A stretch of 64,000 nt of DNA from Turnera subulata (taxonomy: Eukaryota > Streptophyta > Magnoliopsida > Malpighiales > Passifloraceae), in contig JAKUCV010003099.1 of NCBI GenBank assembly GCA_028386065.3, forward strand, positions 651,541 to 715,540, in the 5' to 3' direction. Shown here one piece after another: positions 1-12,034 of the stretch; within the stretch, counting starts at the first letter, position 1; each line of letters opens with the position of its first letter. A program made the position numbers and the translations under genes. The notes below the pieces were generated by a model. That model did no database searches. It was not told the DNA's origin and saw nothing but the letters and a program-made list of their open reading frames with translations.

Positions 1-936
1 TCTGCAGGCGGCGAAGGCGAGCTAAAGGCGACGGGTTGCAGTGAGGAAGGTCGGAGAAGGAGGAAGAGGAAGGGAGGGAAGGAGAAATGGTGGACTGGTG
101 GCGGCTCGGGTGGCGGTTGCAGGTGGGTCTACCGGTGGTGCGTGAGGAGAAGAAAGAAAAGAAAATGGAGAGGAAAGAAGGGGGTGACGTGGCAGTCGAT
201 GGGTGGTGTGTTTGTTTTTTTTTTTATTTCCTTTTTTTGGTATGGTTTTGAGGGTGAGTTTGTACTGGTTTTAATTTTGCAGAGGAAGGAACGGGAAGAG
301 AAGCTGGGCAGTGGGTATGGTTTTGAGGGTGAGTTTGTACTGGTTTTAATTTTGCAGAGGAAGGAACGGGAAGAGAAGCTGGGCAGTGGGTATGGTTTTG
401 AGGGTGAGTTTGTACTGGTTTTAATTTTGCAGAGGAAGGAACGGGAAGAGAAACTGGGCAGTGGGTTTTCTTTTTTTTTTGTAGAGGTGAGTGATGGTGG
501 TACTGGGAAGCAGATTGTTATGAGTTAAAGGTTGCAACTACAGATGAGGCACGGGCAAGTACTGGCGAAGCACGGGTTAGACAAGCAGTTCACATGCTTC
601 ACAGTTGAAGGTGGCGGCTGTCTCATTACTGTGCAGCATGTGAAGCGTGTCCCGTCCGGACCAGAAAATAACTATAATACCCCCTTAGTTTTATTTCTGG
701 TCCGATAACTCGAGGATAAACCTGACTTTTCTGATGATTCCTGGACCCGAAAAATTCCAACTTTGGTCCGAAAAATCCGCAGAAAAATCCCGAACGTGGG
801 ACATGGCTCGGTTTCGGAATCCAAAGCTCGAATTGCCATAAATTAATTACCCAAGATTAATTTTAATGGTAAATAACTTTGTAAAAACTTTTTACGGTAC
901 TGGTAAAAATGCGAAAAATTACCCGGGCTGTTACAG
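1..936 (-). repeat. 3' LTR of the Ty3 element (inner part only)
   Basis: Bases 1-936 match 7706-8493 of the right LTR almost base for base and both end in GCTGTTACA on the plus strand. The left copy is 148 bp longer over this stretch because a 75 bp unit is present three times instead of once. The outer part of this LTR (about 1.9 kb, judged from the other LTR) lies beyond the window. Confidence 0.93.
241..465 (+). repeat. 75 bp unit tandemly triplicated inside the LTR
   Basis: Three consecutive near-identical 75 bp units start at 241, 316 and 391 with TATGGTTTTGAGGGTGAG. The right LTR holds a single copy at about 7950-8026. The long open frame seen across this repeat (142-528) is only the translation of the repeat and is not a gene. 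Confidence 0.95.
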
Positions 937-970
937 CCTACCCACCTTAAAAGAATTTTGTCCCCGAAAT

Positions 971-2462
971 TCACTCTGATGCTGTAAACAGGTGCGGATA
1001 CTGAGAACGCATGTGCTCCTCAACTTCCCATGTAGACTCGTTCGCTGAGTGCTTGCTCCATTTAACTTTTACCATCGGAATGACTCGGTTTCTCAACTGT
1101 CTGACCTCTCGAGCAAGAATCTGTTCTGGCAACTCTGTATACGTAAGATCTTTTGCGACCTCAACATCTGCTGTAGTAACCACGTGACTCGGATCTGATC
1201 TGTACCTCGTCAACATGGAAACATGGAACACATCATAAATCCGTGACAACTCCTCTGGTAAAGATAATCTGTACGCCAAGGGTCCAACCCTTTCCACGAT
1301 CTCATACGGCCCGATGTACCTGGGACTCAGCTTCCCTCTTTTCCTGAATCTGATAACACCCTTCCAAGGTGCAACTCGGAGGAAAACTCTTTCTCCCACC
1401 TGGTACTCCTTCTCACGACGATGTTTATCAGCATAACTCTTTTGTCGGTCCTATGCTGCTCTCATACTCTGCTTAACTACCTGTATCTTATCAACTATCT
1501 GCTTAACCAAATCTGGTCCCACAATCAAACGGAGACCTTCTTCATCCCAACATACTGGACTTTGGCATTTCCTTCCGTAAAGAGCTTCAAACGGTGGCAT
1601 ACCGATGCTGGAATGAAAACTGTTGTTGTAGGCGAACTCCGCTAAAGACAAATACTGATCCCAACTCCCACTGAAATTAAGAGCACAAGCCCTTAATATG
1701 TCCTCCAATGTCTGAATAGTCCTCTCTGACTATCCGTCCGTCTGAGGATGAAATGCGGTACTGAAACTTAACTTCGTACCCAATGCTGCTTGCAGACTCT
1801 TCCAAAACCGCGACGTAAATCTCGGATTTCTGTCTGAGACTATGGGCTTAGGAATCCCATGTAGTCTCACAATCTCTGCAACATATTGTTTCACCAACTT
1901 ATCCAGGGTATCTGTCTGTCGGATGGGGAGAAAATGAGCTGATTTTGTAAGTCGATCAACGATAACCCAGATGGCATCATGCTGTCTCCGAGTCAACGGT
2001 AATCCGACCACAAAATCCATAGTGATTATCGCCCATTTCAACTCAAGATCTCAATTTTCCTACTGGAGCCTGATGCTCGGCTTTCACTTGCTGGCAGGTG
2101 ATACACTTAGCTACATACTCGGCTACATCTTTCTTCATACACGGCCACCAAAAATGACTCCTCAAATTCTGATACATCTTGGTGCTTCCAGGGTGCATAG
2201 CATACGGCGTCATATGTCCTTCTTCCAAAATCTGACTGCGCAGGTCACCAACACTGGGTACACATAGACGTTTCCCCAGCATCAATGCACTATCCTCAGC
2301 TATGCGAAACTTGTCTTCTTTTCCATTGCGGACTGCTTCCTTCAACTTGATCAAGTCGGGATCTCCATCTTGTAGTTCCACAATCCAGCCTCTCAGGTTA
2401 GACTTGACTTCAATATGGGTCAACAAGGCTCCTATCTCATCCACTGACAGATCAACTCCCAT
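971..2462 (-). pseudogene. Integrase and chromodomain-like tail of the Ty3 element, broken
   Basis: On the minus strand this covers the HHCC zinc-binding region (2043-2462; MHPGSTKMY and CITCQQVK are visible), the DDE catalytic core (1730-2041; MDFVVGLP and SDRNPRF) and the C-terminal region with a GPYEI core motif. It ends in a chromodomain-like segment (about 971-1075; VKVKWSKHSANESTWE), which in this clade helps target integration to chromatin. An in-frame TAG at about 1728-1730 replaces a Gln codon just before the conserved SER(T) that holds the catalytic Glu. A second break separates the core from the chromodomain part at about 1400-1450. The protein cannot be made as one piece. Confidence 0.92.
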
Positions 2463-2614
2463 CTTCCTTAACTCGATAAGTGAGGCATCGAGTAGGTCAT
2501 GGAAGCATCTTCTGGTTGTCTCCAGCTCAAAGCATCTGCTACAACATTAGCTTTTCCAGGGTGATACTCAATAGTATAATCATAATCATTCAGCAACTCA
2601 ACCCAACATCTTTG

Positions 2615-3934
2615 TCATAGGTTAAGTCCCTTCCGAGTCATGATGTACTTGAGACTCTTATGATTTGTGAAAATCCGGCATCTCTCTCCAAATAGATAAT
2701 GTCGCCAAATCTTCAAAGCAAAGATCACTGCGGCCATCTCTAGATCATGTGTCGGGTAGTTCTTCTCATGTGGCCTCAATTGTCTCGAAGCATAGGCAAT
2801 CACTCGGCCCTCTTGCATCAGAACTGCTCCCAAACCAAGACCTGAAGCATCGCAAAATAACACATACTCCACTCTTGGCTTAGGTACTGTCAAAACTGGT
2901 GCTGATATCAACTTCTTCTACAGTTCATCAAAACTCTTCTGGCAAGCATCACTCCATACAAAGGCTTAATCTTTCCTCAATAGCTTGGTCATGGGACTGG
3001 CTATCAAGGAAAAACCCTCGATGAATCTCCGGTAATATCCTACAAGGCCAAGAAAACTTCTGACTTCGGGTACCATCTTGGGTAGCTCCCACTCTAGAAC
3101 AGCTTTCACTTTAGCAGGGTCAACCTTAATCCCATCCTCGGATACAACATGTCCAAGGAATGTAACTTCCTCAAGCCAGAACTCGCACTTGCTGAACTTG
3201 GCATACAACTGTTTCTCTCGCAGCCTCTGTAGAACTACCCTCATGTGCTCTTCATGCTCTTCCTTGCTCTTGGAGTATATCAGAATATCGTCGATGAAGA
3301 CTACCACAAACTTGTCCAAGAACTCGTTCAGGACCAAGTGCATCAAGCACATGAAAACTGCAGATGCATTGGCCAAGACGAAAGGAACCACTGTGAACCC
3401 AAAATGTCCATACCAAGTATGGAAGGCTGCCTTCGGTATGTCCTTCTTTGCAATCTTGACCTGATGGTACCCAAACCGAAGTTCAATCTTGGAAAACACA
3501 GTAGCTCCCTGTAACTGATCAAAAAGGTCATCAATCTTGGGAAGCGGGTACTTGTTCTTCACTGTCACTTTGTTCAGCTGTCGGTAGTCCATACACATAC
3601 GTAAACTGCCATCTTTCTTCTTAACAAACAGCACTGGTGATCCCCAAGGTGATGTACTAGGTCTGACAAATCCCTTCTCGAGCAGCTCATCTAGCTGTTT
3701 CTTCAACTCCCGGAGTTCTGTTGGTGCCATCCGATATGGTGCCATCGAGATAGGTGTCACTCCGGGCATCAGATCGATGGTGTACTCAACTTCCCTGTCA
3801 GGTGGCAATCCTGGTAGATCTTTTGGAAACACATCTGAAAACTCTCTAACAACTATGATGTCCCCCAAAACCGGAGTCTGAACGTCTTCGCCCTTGACAT
3901 GAGTCAACAAAGCATCTGGACCCAACGACTTCAT
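2615..3934 (-). pseudogene. Reverse transcriptase and RNase H of the Ty3 element, broken
   Basis: The RT part (2966-3934 minus) shows YRQLNK, the catalytic box [18 protein letters not shown] and the thumb motif. RNase H (2615-2911 minus) shows [16 protein letters not shown] and the TNHKSLKYI motif. A stop separates the two. The first RT catalytic block reads [12 protein letters not shown] where family members normally carry an Asp in place of the Glu, so the active site is probably lost even apart from the stops. Confidence 0.93.
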
Positions 3935-3943
3935 CCCAATATC

Positions 3944-4420
3944 CTAATTAGTAGAGATACTACATGTAGTAGCAGCTCTCCCAATACCTGTCAACAAAAC
4001 CTTTCGCCCACCATCGGATGTCAGCAGCACTTCCTTGGTTCGACAGTTTACCATAGCATTGTACCTGGACAACCAATCCATCCCCAAGATGATATCGAAA
4101 CCTTCCATGTTCATCATAATCAACCGTGCAAGAAAAACCTCGCTATCGTACGAAAGCGAAACGTCTCTACACACATGAGTTAACCTGACCACTATACCCG
4201 CAGGTAACCTAACCCTCATCGGACAAGTTAAACTCTCTCCCGTACAGTTATGTTGTGTTGCAAAAATTTGCGCAACAAATGAATGCGTAGCACCAGGATC
4301 AATCAAAGTATAAGCAGTACTACCAAAGACTGTAAAAGTACCTGCTATGACATCGACATTCTCTAGATCCTCATCAGCGGTGATCACAAATGCTCTCAGC
4401 ACTGCTGCACTCTGATTCAT
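3944..4420 (-). pseudogene. Retroviral-type aspartic protease of the Ty3 element
   Basis: Minus-strand frame with LIDPGATHSFV, the plant retrotransposon protease motif (D-[SP]-G-A-[TS]-H-S-F) and the downstream ILGMDWL motif. It overlaps the end of gag in another frame, and the join is frame-shifted relative to the usual single gag-pol frame. The protease would process the polyprotein in an active relative. Confidence 0.9.
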
Positions 4421-5565
4421 GGCTGACTGGGTCCTATAGCAGGAACAACTCCATGTCTTCGGCCTCGGCCAACTCCAGAACCACTAGGAACACTGGCAAC
4501 TGAGGCTTGCACTATCTGAACAGGTGTTGTACCTCCAGATCTTCCCAACTTGGGACAAGAATATCGGTAGTGCCCAACTTCGTTGCACTCATAGCACCTC
4601 ACCCGAGACAGAAGAGGTCTCAGGCGAGCATTCCAAGAAGAATTCCCTCCAGACTAAGTCTAAGAACTGCCTCGGTTGTTGTAGGCGTTGTTGTTCCATC
4701 CACGTCCCTAACTCACTGGCATAAATCGGCTCTGCCCATATCCTGACCGGTACGCTGGTGTCTGGAACCTCTTATTTTGTCCCCCAGAACTCTGTGCAGC
4801 ATGCCTCTTACGGATCTCCTGTTGCTCTCTCTCATTACCCAACCAGATAATCTCGGCTCTCAAGGCATCTGTTAGCATATCCTGGTAAGTCTCATAAACC
4901 TTGCACCCCATGACTGTCTGGATGCCAGATCGAAGACCATCCCAGAAATGTTTACATCTGGCCTCCGGAGTAGACACAAACTCACTGGTATAGATGGACA
5001 GGTGGTTGAACTTGATCTCACACTCATTGACCGTCTCTTCTGCCCCCTGTTGCAGTCCCAGAAACTCTCGTCTCAGCTAGTCCTGGTACGCCTCAGAAAC
5101 AAACTTCCTCCGAAACATCTCCATGAACTGGTTCCATGGCATAGTGATAGGTGTCAGCAGGTCCCTAGTTGTAGACTCCCACCAATCAACGGCATCTCCT
5201 CTAAACATAGCAGCGACATATTTGGCCCACTTGTCATTCCTGTACGTCAGCTTCAACATAACCTTGTTCATCTGTCTGAGCCACTGATCAGCATCCTGTG
5301 GTGTAGTAACACCGGCAAAAATCTTTGCCCCAAGCTTCTTCAGCTTCATATACACTGGATCTTCAACAGGTCCCTGATTTTCCTGTTCCTGAGCTTCCAC
5401 AGCATCGATACGAGCATCTCTGGCATCTTGCCTTCGCAGAATCTGAGTTATCACATTTAACATCTGTGTAGGGTCTCCCAAAGAAACAATCGGAGGATGT
5501 TCCGGACCTCCCTGATCGTCATCTAGGTGACCTCCAGCTTGTTGATTCCCTCCAACCGGATCCAT
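4417..5565 (-). pseudogene. gag (capsid and zinc knuckle) of the Ty3 element, broken
   Basis: The Met at 5565 (minus) starts a Gag-like protein with a predicted coiled stretch (QILRRQDARDARIDAVEAQ), then a Retrotrans_gag domain (ADQWLRQMNKVM, FRGDAVDWWE). A TAG at about 5074-5076 interrupts it; the frame resumes (4708-4977) and reaches a CX2CX4HX4C zinc knuckle (CYECNEVGHYRYSC) in 4417-4602. Further breaks lie between these pieces. Confidence 0.9.
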
Positions 5566-5677
5566 TCGTCTTACCTATATGAGAATGTATATGTATGCAT
5601 GTCATATCATGTCGTGACAGATCTTATGCACAAACAAATAATCATGCAATCACAATTATGTCCCTAATGACCTACTG

Positions 5678-5692
5678 CCTGCTCCGCTACCA
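5678..5692 (-). other. Primer-binding site of the Ty3 element
   Basis: On the minus strand TGGTAGCGGAGCAGG lies three bases after the LTR end (TG at 5696 on plus). It resembles the usual plant initiator-Met site beginning TGGTATCAGAGC but differs at positions 6-8. The same 15 bases occur in the unrelated LTR element at 38180-38194. Confidence 0.8.
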
Positions 5693-5695
5693 AAA

Positions 5696-8493
5696 TGAAG
5701 TGCCCCGACCTGTATTTACCGAACACAGTAAACACGTGCCGAAACTATTCTTATTGATAGGGAATACAGTACAACTCGCAAGTATTTTACAACAACAAAC
5801 CATATAATACAATCGTCACCCATACTCGGGGACCATTACTCAGTAGTACACAACTCAAAATATATAACAACAACAGAGAAAAGAGCAAGCAACAGAGGCA
5901 GAGTGACAAACAGTCTCATAGTCATATGAACAAGCAATCACAGCAGCGGAATTATAATACAGCATCATATGCAACAGAACAACAGCGGAAGACTCTATGC
6001 CCATGCAGCGGGGTATGGATTCGAAGTCAGGTGGAGAAAAAAGCAGCAGCCATCGAACGTCGTACCTGAACTACGAAACAACTTAACCTACGGGATGAAA
6101 CCCCGCAGGCGAGGGGTGAGTCCGAAGTGGTCACCGACGAAGGATAAATAGAGATATGTAGGCAACCATAATACTTTCGAAGTAAATACAGGCAAACACA
6201 ACACAAGAATCTACCAAAATACAACAGAGCCAAGACCAAAAGAATGTTTATTATTATTACCAATTTTATCTTCCGGGCCCCTGTCACTGGACAAGCTAGG
6301 GTCGTACCTGGTTATTAACTAATTCCGGATGCCAGGCCAAAACACAATCTGAGATCAACATCCCAATAACAACCAATCCGGGATCAACATCCCAATATCC
6401 AAATCATCTGGGATCAACATCCCAATATCCAAACCAAACCGGCCATGACACCACAGAACTAGCCTCTAACTATCTAGTCGTACCATTACTTTCCACGTGA
6501 CAATTATATCATCATCTCAAATTCAATTCCAATTCCAATACTCTATCCTCATTTATCCAACTTCCTATTATCTCAAGTTATTCCACAGACTCATCTAATC
6601 GACAATCACATATCACCAATTATTCACAATTAACAGTTCAACAATTACTGACAATATCCACAGACCAACAACACAATCCAGCAACATCAACAACAATATC
6701 CATAGCAATCAAATAACAATCAATAATCATCTCAGCAGTTCACTCAAACAACAAAACACACAGTATTACGGGCACATATCCAAGGTTATCCATCCTCACC
6801 TTAGCCGATTATCAGTTATGGAAGTGTCCAACAGACTCCAAGTCCGGTTCCTCAGGTATCTGCTCGTTATCAACTCCTATATCAAACAAATAATATGCAC
6901 ATATAAGATGTTATGCAGATGCTATGCTAATACTGTATACCGTAAATTAAATACAAACTCGTCTCGGTTACTTCCCCGGGTTATTCCCATTATCATCATA
7001 ATTACCATTTATTTCCAGTGTCAAAATAATACTATACTTATACCTATACCCGGATACTATACCGATACCATACTTATACCAGGATATTATTTCGGTATTT
7101 TATTACCTTGATAATACCCTTTCCATATTCATTTCATAAGTATGTACTTTCCAAAATAATCATTACTTACCATATATATATATTCCCAAAATAATTATTT
7201 TCCATATAGTATACCATATATTTTCCAAAATATAATTACCATTAAAATTCCATTTTTCAGAATTATTTTTTTTCCAGATTTTTTTTCTTATTATTCTTTC
7301 TTTCTTCCCTTCTTTTAGAATCTGGGCCAGTCCAACCCAAGTGAACCAACCCAACCCAATCAAAGGAGCTAGCCCAGGTCAAAGCCGAGACCAGGCAGCA
7401 GGCCCGAGCCAAGCTTGGCCCAGCACCCGCGCAGCCCAGGTCTTCAACCCAAGCCACGACCCATTTGTGGAGACGGGTGAAACCCACGCGAAACCGGGTC
7501 GTGCCTACCTTCAACGGGTCTGCTCACCTCGGTAACGGTGGACGGCGGCGCGTCGAACAGGCGAGGCTGTGGTTCGACGAGACAACAGCGACGCGAGACG
7601 GCTGCAAGGAGGGGACGGCGTCGCTGGCGGCTGCAGGTGATGGTGCGACGAGGGAACGTCAGTCTGCTGGTGTGCGACTCGGCGGCGGCGTGCGGCTGCG
7701 TCGGTTCTGCGGGCGGCGAAGGCGAGCTAAAGGCGACGGGTTGCGGTAAGGATGGCCGGAGAAGGAGGAAGAGGAAGGGAGGGAAGGAGAAATGGTGGAC
7801 TGGTGGCGGCTCGGGTGGCGGTTGCAGGTGGATCTGCCGGTGGTGCGTGAGGAGAAGAAAGAAAAGAAAATGGAAAGGAAGGAAGGGGGTGACGTGGCAG
7901 CCGGTGGGTGGTGTGTTTGTTGTTTTTTTTTTATTATTTCCTTTTTCTGGTATGGTTTTGAGGGTGAGTTTGTACTGGTTTTAATTTTGCAGAGGAAGGA
8001 ACGGGAAGAGAAGCTGGGCAGTGGGTTTTCTTTTTTTTGCAGAGGTGAGTGAAGGTGGTACTGGGAAGCAGATTGTTATGTGCTAAAGGTTGCAACTACA
8101 GATGAGGCACGGGCAAGTACTGGCGAAGCACGGGTTAGACAAGCAGTTCACTTGCTTCACAGTTGAAGGTGGCGGCTGTCTCATTACTGTGCAGCATGTG
8201 AAGCGTGTCCCGTTCGGACCAGAAAATAACTATAATACCCCCTTAGTTTTATTTCTGGTCTGATAACTCGATGTTAAACTTGACTTTTCTGAAGATTCCT
8301 GGACCCGAAAAATTCCAACTTTGGTCCGAAAAATCCGCAGAAAAATTCCGAACGTGGGACAGGGCTCGGTTTCGGAATCCAAAGCTCGAATTACCATAAA
8401 TTAATTACCCAAGATTAATTTTAATGGTAAATAACTTTGTAAAAACTTTTTATGATACTAGTAAAAATGCGAAAAATTACCCGGGCTGTTACA
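5696..8493 (-). repeat. 5' LTR of the Ty3 element (complete, 2798 bp)
   Basis: Bounded by TG (5696) next to the primer-binding site and CA (8493), and matched to the left LTR over its last 788 bp. It contains a GC-rich block at 7320-7900 and three short direct repeats of a GGGATCAACATCCCAATA core at 6352-6432. Open frames inside it have no recognisable homology. Confidence 0.9.
6352..6432 (+). repeat. Short tandem repeats inside the LTR
   Basis: GATCAACATCCCAATA recurs three times at roughly 32-39 bp spacing, two of the copies preceded by GG so that GGGATC...CCC can form a small hairpin. Confidence 0.8.
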
Positions 8494-9470
8494 TTACCCT
8501 ATCCTAACCCTCTAAATAATTATCCACATCCGGATTTGAACCCGGATGGCCTTGGTGGAAACCAAAGTCCTAACCAAGGTCTTATGTATATGTTAGTATT
8601 TTGTTAAAACTGTCTCCGGTTTCGTATAGTGACATCCCTTTGAGTTTGGGGTGGAGAATTTGGGTGCTTCTATTTAGGATTTATCAGTACTTAAAAAAAA
8701 AGGCAATATCCCCGTGTTTCACTCATAAACGAAAAAAAAAGATAAATATATATTTTGTGAAAAGATAAAAGCTAATTTTTTCATTAGTTGAATCATTTGC
8801 TGTAATTTCTTTTTTGGAAGGCAGGAGGTGCATACATTACATTACTCGGTGAAGTTACACATTCATAAACAAACAAACAAGGTACAATTACTGATGAGTA
8901 GTAAGAAGTTTCTTGCGCGGACAGAGGAACAACAGTTTACTGATTATTTTTGTAGGGAAGTTTTCAATGCTCTATCTTCATGGTTCGAGTACTATCAATT
9001 ATGAAGAGCAGAGAGGGAAACATAAAAAGAAAATATTTTTCCTTCTGTTTAGGGCGGCCGTGATGGCTGTCCCAAAACAGTCAACATATGAAAATGAAAG
9101 ACAGGGTCAAAACGTGGGCGTCCACGAAGGGTCCTTTTTATCGATGACAAAGGCAAGAGCTCTTTTCATCAACTTTTACTTTTTGGTTTCATTTCATCCA
9201 CCTTCTTCTTCTTTGTACAAAACATAAGCTGACGTAGGATCTTTCTTTTTGGTGAAAACCGGAGATCCCTCTTGTATTAACAGTACTACTGCAAAATATG
9301 TAAGAGGCCTTACCCTGTGTGTCTCATATCTCCACTAATACATCATCAGTAATCCTAACAGGAGCTTGAGATATAATTGTAAAGTCAAATATCAATTAGG
9401 AGCCAATTAAGCCATAAAAACAGCCCCCTTTGTTAGCCCCCCATGTACAAAAGAGAGTGACCGATAGTCA
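8494..9470. other. Intergenic, no gene seen
   Basis: AT-rich sequence with short homopolymers. At 8521-8585 (minus) there is a tRNA-like stretch with a GGTTCAAATCC B-box and a short anticodon-like hairpin, but the T loop has the wrong size and no acceptor stem is visible. It is at best a decayed tRNA or SINE head. Confidence 0.5.
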
Positions 9471-9704
9471 TTAGACTTTAAGATTCCTAACATCTGCTGC
9501 AATTTCCTGGAATTCTTCCTCCCATTCAAAATCTTCCCAGAGCCAATGCACTACTGCTTTTGCATCTGACTCCAAAAACAAATGTTGAACATCAAGAGCC
9601 ATGGCTAGTTGAAGTCCTCGCCATATAGCAACCAAATCAGCTTTGAAACCCAGAGGACTTGCCTTGTCCTTATCACTTCCCAATTTCAACTCTCCATGGA
9701 ACAA
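9471..9704 (-). pseudogene. RNase H-like (RVT_3) domain fragment
   Basis: The minus-strand frame contains FKADLVAIWRGLQLAMALDV followed by HLFLESDAKAVV. This pattern (E/K-A-x-A-xxx-GL-x-A then L-x-x-ESD) is typical of the plant reverse-transcriptase-like RVT_3 family found in LINE-derived genes and free RNase H-like proteins. Only the second half of the domain is present and no upstream continuation is seen, so it is most likely a relic. It could also be the last exon of a small RNase H-like gene. Confidence 0.65.
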
Positions 9705-9720
9705 AAAAAAAATGGATCTG

Positions 9721-10839
9721 CAAGCTGGAATTAAATTAACTCCATTTTTTTTTTTGCATGTATGCCATAATTATCATGCGGAAATCTCCTACGGATTATA
9801 TTGTAAATACATCAAAGTCAATCTTCCCTTTTAAAATAAATTTAATGCCTGGATTTAAAACATAAAAAAGTTGGCTAGAAAGGCAAATAGATAGAATTCC
9901 ACGATCATTGGGATATAGGCCTATGTCTCTTCATATCAATAATGCTAAGGATAGAAAGAAATATCTCAACCTTGAAACTAAAGCTCATAGGTCAAATGTA
10001 ACTAAATTTAAAAAATTAATTCATTCGGCTGGTGAATTAATATGTGGATTATTTCTTTTATTGTCTATCGGGTATCTAAAGCTTTATTGATCCAAACCAT
10101 GGTAAGGAATAGATTCCGGATGCGTAGTTTCGCTCATTAAGTGACTATGTGTGAGGGACTGTTTCAAAATGAGGAAAATCTTTTAACCAAAACAAAATTG
10201 AGGAAAATCATGAAATGCATTCCCCTTATATTAGTATGGGAACCCTTAATTAGTTAAGGGTACCAAAATGAGTATGCAACTTCTGACATAATACAAGAAA
10301 CTAGCCCAAATCGGGCTGAAACTTGAGAGTGTTTTTATTAATAATGAAGTCCTTTATTACAAGAGAGAAATGAGAAATGAAAGAGAGTTTTTGGGAGAGA
10401 GAGCACAACATGCTCTTCTTATCCGATTTTAGGGTATTAATATTACAATCAATGGCTTGTTTCCATTGGACAAAAGGGAGTTCCTTATCTCGCCAGCTGC
10501 CGCGCTCTTATTCGTAGTCGTGAATTTCGGATTGATAAGGGTGGTAATTTTGGATCGTGGGTCGAGTTCCTTTGGGCCTCGAGTTGCCTGGACTTCTAGA
10601 ACCTCTTCTTGGCAAAGATTTGAGCCCGTTGGGCTATATTATATTATTAGTCCCCCAAATGGTTGGGCACTTTGAGCACAGGCATTTGATAGTCGGTGAT
10701 CCTTTGCGTACTTCCTGTTGGTTGCTTTAGGCCTTACGTTCCTCGATGCGAGCTTCTACAATTCTCCACTGCTAGTTGTTGCTAAAGCAATTGGGCGTTT
10801 TGATCCTTGGTCCCTCTATTGTTTGAATCTTAGAGTTCC
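9721..10839. other. Unassigned AT-rich DNA
   Basis: No coding similarity recognised. The open frames at 9908-10090 and 10457-10675 have no recognisable domain. Next to the copia relic it may be eroded retroelement sequence. Confidence 0.5.
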
Positions 10840-11880
10840 TACTTTTTAGGTGCTTCCTCTTTGGAGACGGATCATTCTGATAACTTTGCAACATCTTCTA
10901 TAAGTGCACGGCTTCTACTCTTCTCTATTGCCTGGTTTATGTTGACGATATTATTATACTTGGCTCGTTTGGGTGACATGTGTTAGGATCTTGTTCAGTA
11001 TCTATAGACTTGGTTTGCTCTTTGTGATCTGGGCAAACTCCATTATTTTCTTGGTATGGAGGCGACATGGCAACCTCATGGTCTTCTTCTTTATCAGTCT
11101 AAGTATATTCAGGCTCTTCTTTATATGGCCACTATGATTAGCAGTAGTCCCACCACTCCTATATGCTCCAATGAAGCCCTCTATGCGGGTGATAGTGCCC
11201 CGTTTGCTAATGATGCTCTTTACCATAGTGTTTTTGGTGGCATTCAGTACCTTACTTTCACTCGTCCAGACATCTCATCCTCTGTTAATAAGGTCGCTCA
11301 GTACATGCATATTCCGACAAGGCGACACTGGGCAACGGTTAAGCGTATCCAACACTATCTTCACACTACTCCTACCGTTGGTTTACTCTTTCCTCGTGAT
11401 AATCCTTTTCATTTATATGGATTTTGTGATGCCGACTGGGGTGGGGAGAGCTTGGATGATTGGAAACCCACGTCTGATTTTGGTATCTTGTATGGCACTA
11501 CTCTTGTTCAAAGTCCTCTCGCAAGTAGTGATCCGTCTCTTGCTCTTCCACCGAGGCCACCGTTCTGTGGCTACTACTACGAGTGAGTTGGTTTAGATTC
11601 AACTTCTTCGTGAGAATGGTCTACAAAGTCACTCTGTTACGTTGTTGTGGTGTGATAACCTTAGTGCTACCTACCTCACTGCCAATCCGGTATTTCACTC
11701 TTGCATAAAGCATATAGAACTTGATTTTCACTTTGTTCATGACCTTGTGTCTAAGAAGCAACTTCATGTTCAACATGTTTCTTCTCATGACTAAGTGGCT
11801 GACATCTTCACCAAGCTTTTCCCTAAGCTCGGTTTCGAATTCTTCGTGGCAGGTTGTACTTGTCCTCGGTACAACTTGAG
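10840..11880 (+). pseudogene. Ty1/copia polyprotein 3' part (RT end and RNase H), broken
   Basis: A copia RT catalytic box is visible near 10930-10960 (VYVDDIIILG) in a frame different from the later part, then LGKLHYFLGME at about 11027. The RT C-terminus follows (SKYIQALL, YHSVFGGIQYLTFTRPDIS, HWATVKRI), then RNase H with YGFCDADWGG. Later pieces (LWCDNLSATYLTANPVFH, HIELDFHFVHD, ADIFTKLFPK) occur in shifted frames to about 11830. Frameshifts and stops show it is dead. No 5' part or 5' LTR is present. Confidence 0.88.
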
Positions 11881-11888
11881 TTTGGGAG

Positions 11889-12034
11889 TGATATGATATG
11901 CCTTATAATATATTCTGTAATTAATATTGTGTATCTAGGATTAGGTCAGTAAAAGTATCATTGTTGTTGTATAGAATACATAATGAATATAAGTAGGCTT
12001 GTGTTATCAATAATACTAACATATAGATATTACA
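11889..12034 (+). repeat. Probable 3' LTR of the copia relic
   Basis: A purine-rich run (TTTGGGAG) directly precedes TGATATGATATGCC, as expected for a polypurine tract and LTR start just after the copia RNase H. The end is uncertain (ATTACA near 12034 or TAACA near 12021) because no partner LTR lies in the window. Confidence 0.5.

Larger units (their letters stand above)
1..8493 (-). mobile_element. Ty3-type LTR retrotransposon (Tekay/Del-like chromovirus), defective, cut by window edge
   Basis: Read on the minus strand the order is right LTR, primer-binding site, gag with zinc knuckle, aspartic protease, reverse transcriptase, RNase H, integrase, chromodomain-like tail, purine-rich tract, left LTR. 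This order and the TGTAACAGCCC LTR start are typical of plant Tekay/Del chromoviruses. The coding region is split by several stops and frameshifts, so the copy cannot make its own proteins. The left LTR runs off the window at base 1. The purine-rich tract (AAGGTGGGTAGG on the minus strand) abuts the left LTR near 937-949. The base run after the right LTR is TTACC, but the matching target duplication lies outside the window. Confidence 0.95.

Noticed and set aside
142..528. 128-residue frame with perfect 25-residue repeats
   Set aside because: It is the translation of a 75 bp tandem repeat in an LTR; the unit length is a multiple of three so the frame stays open by chance.
8521..8585. Possible tRNA on the minus strand
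   Set aside because: B-box-like GGTTCAAATCC is present but the T loop is eight bases and no acceptor stem pairs. At most a SINE or tRNA relic.
9908..10090. 60-residue basic frame, considered as organelle-derived DNA
   Set aside because: I could not match it to any plastid or mitochondrial gene.
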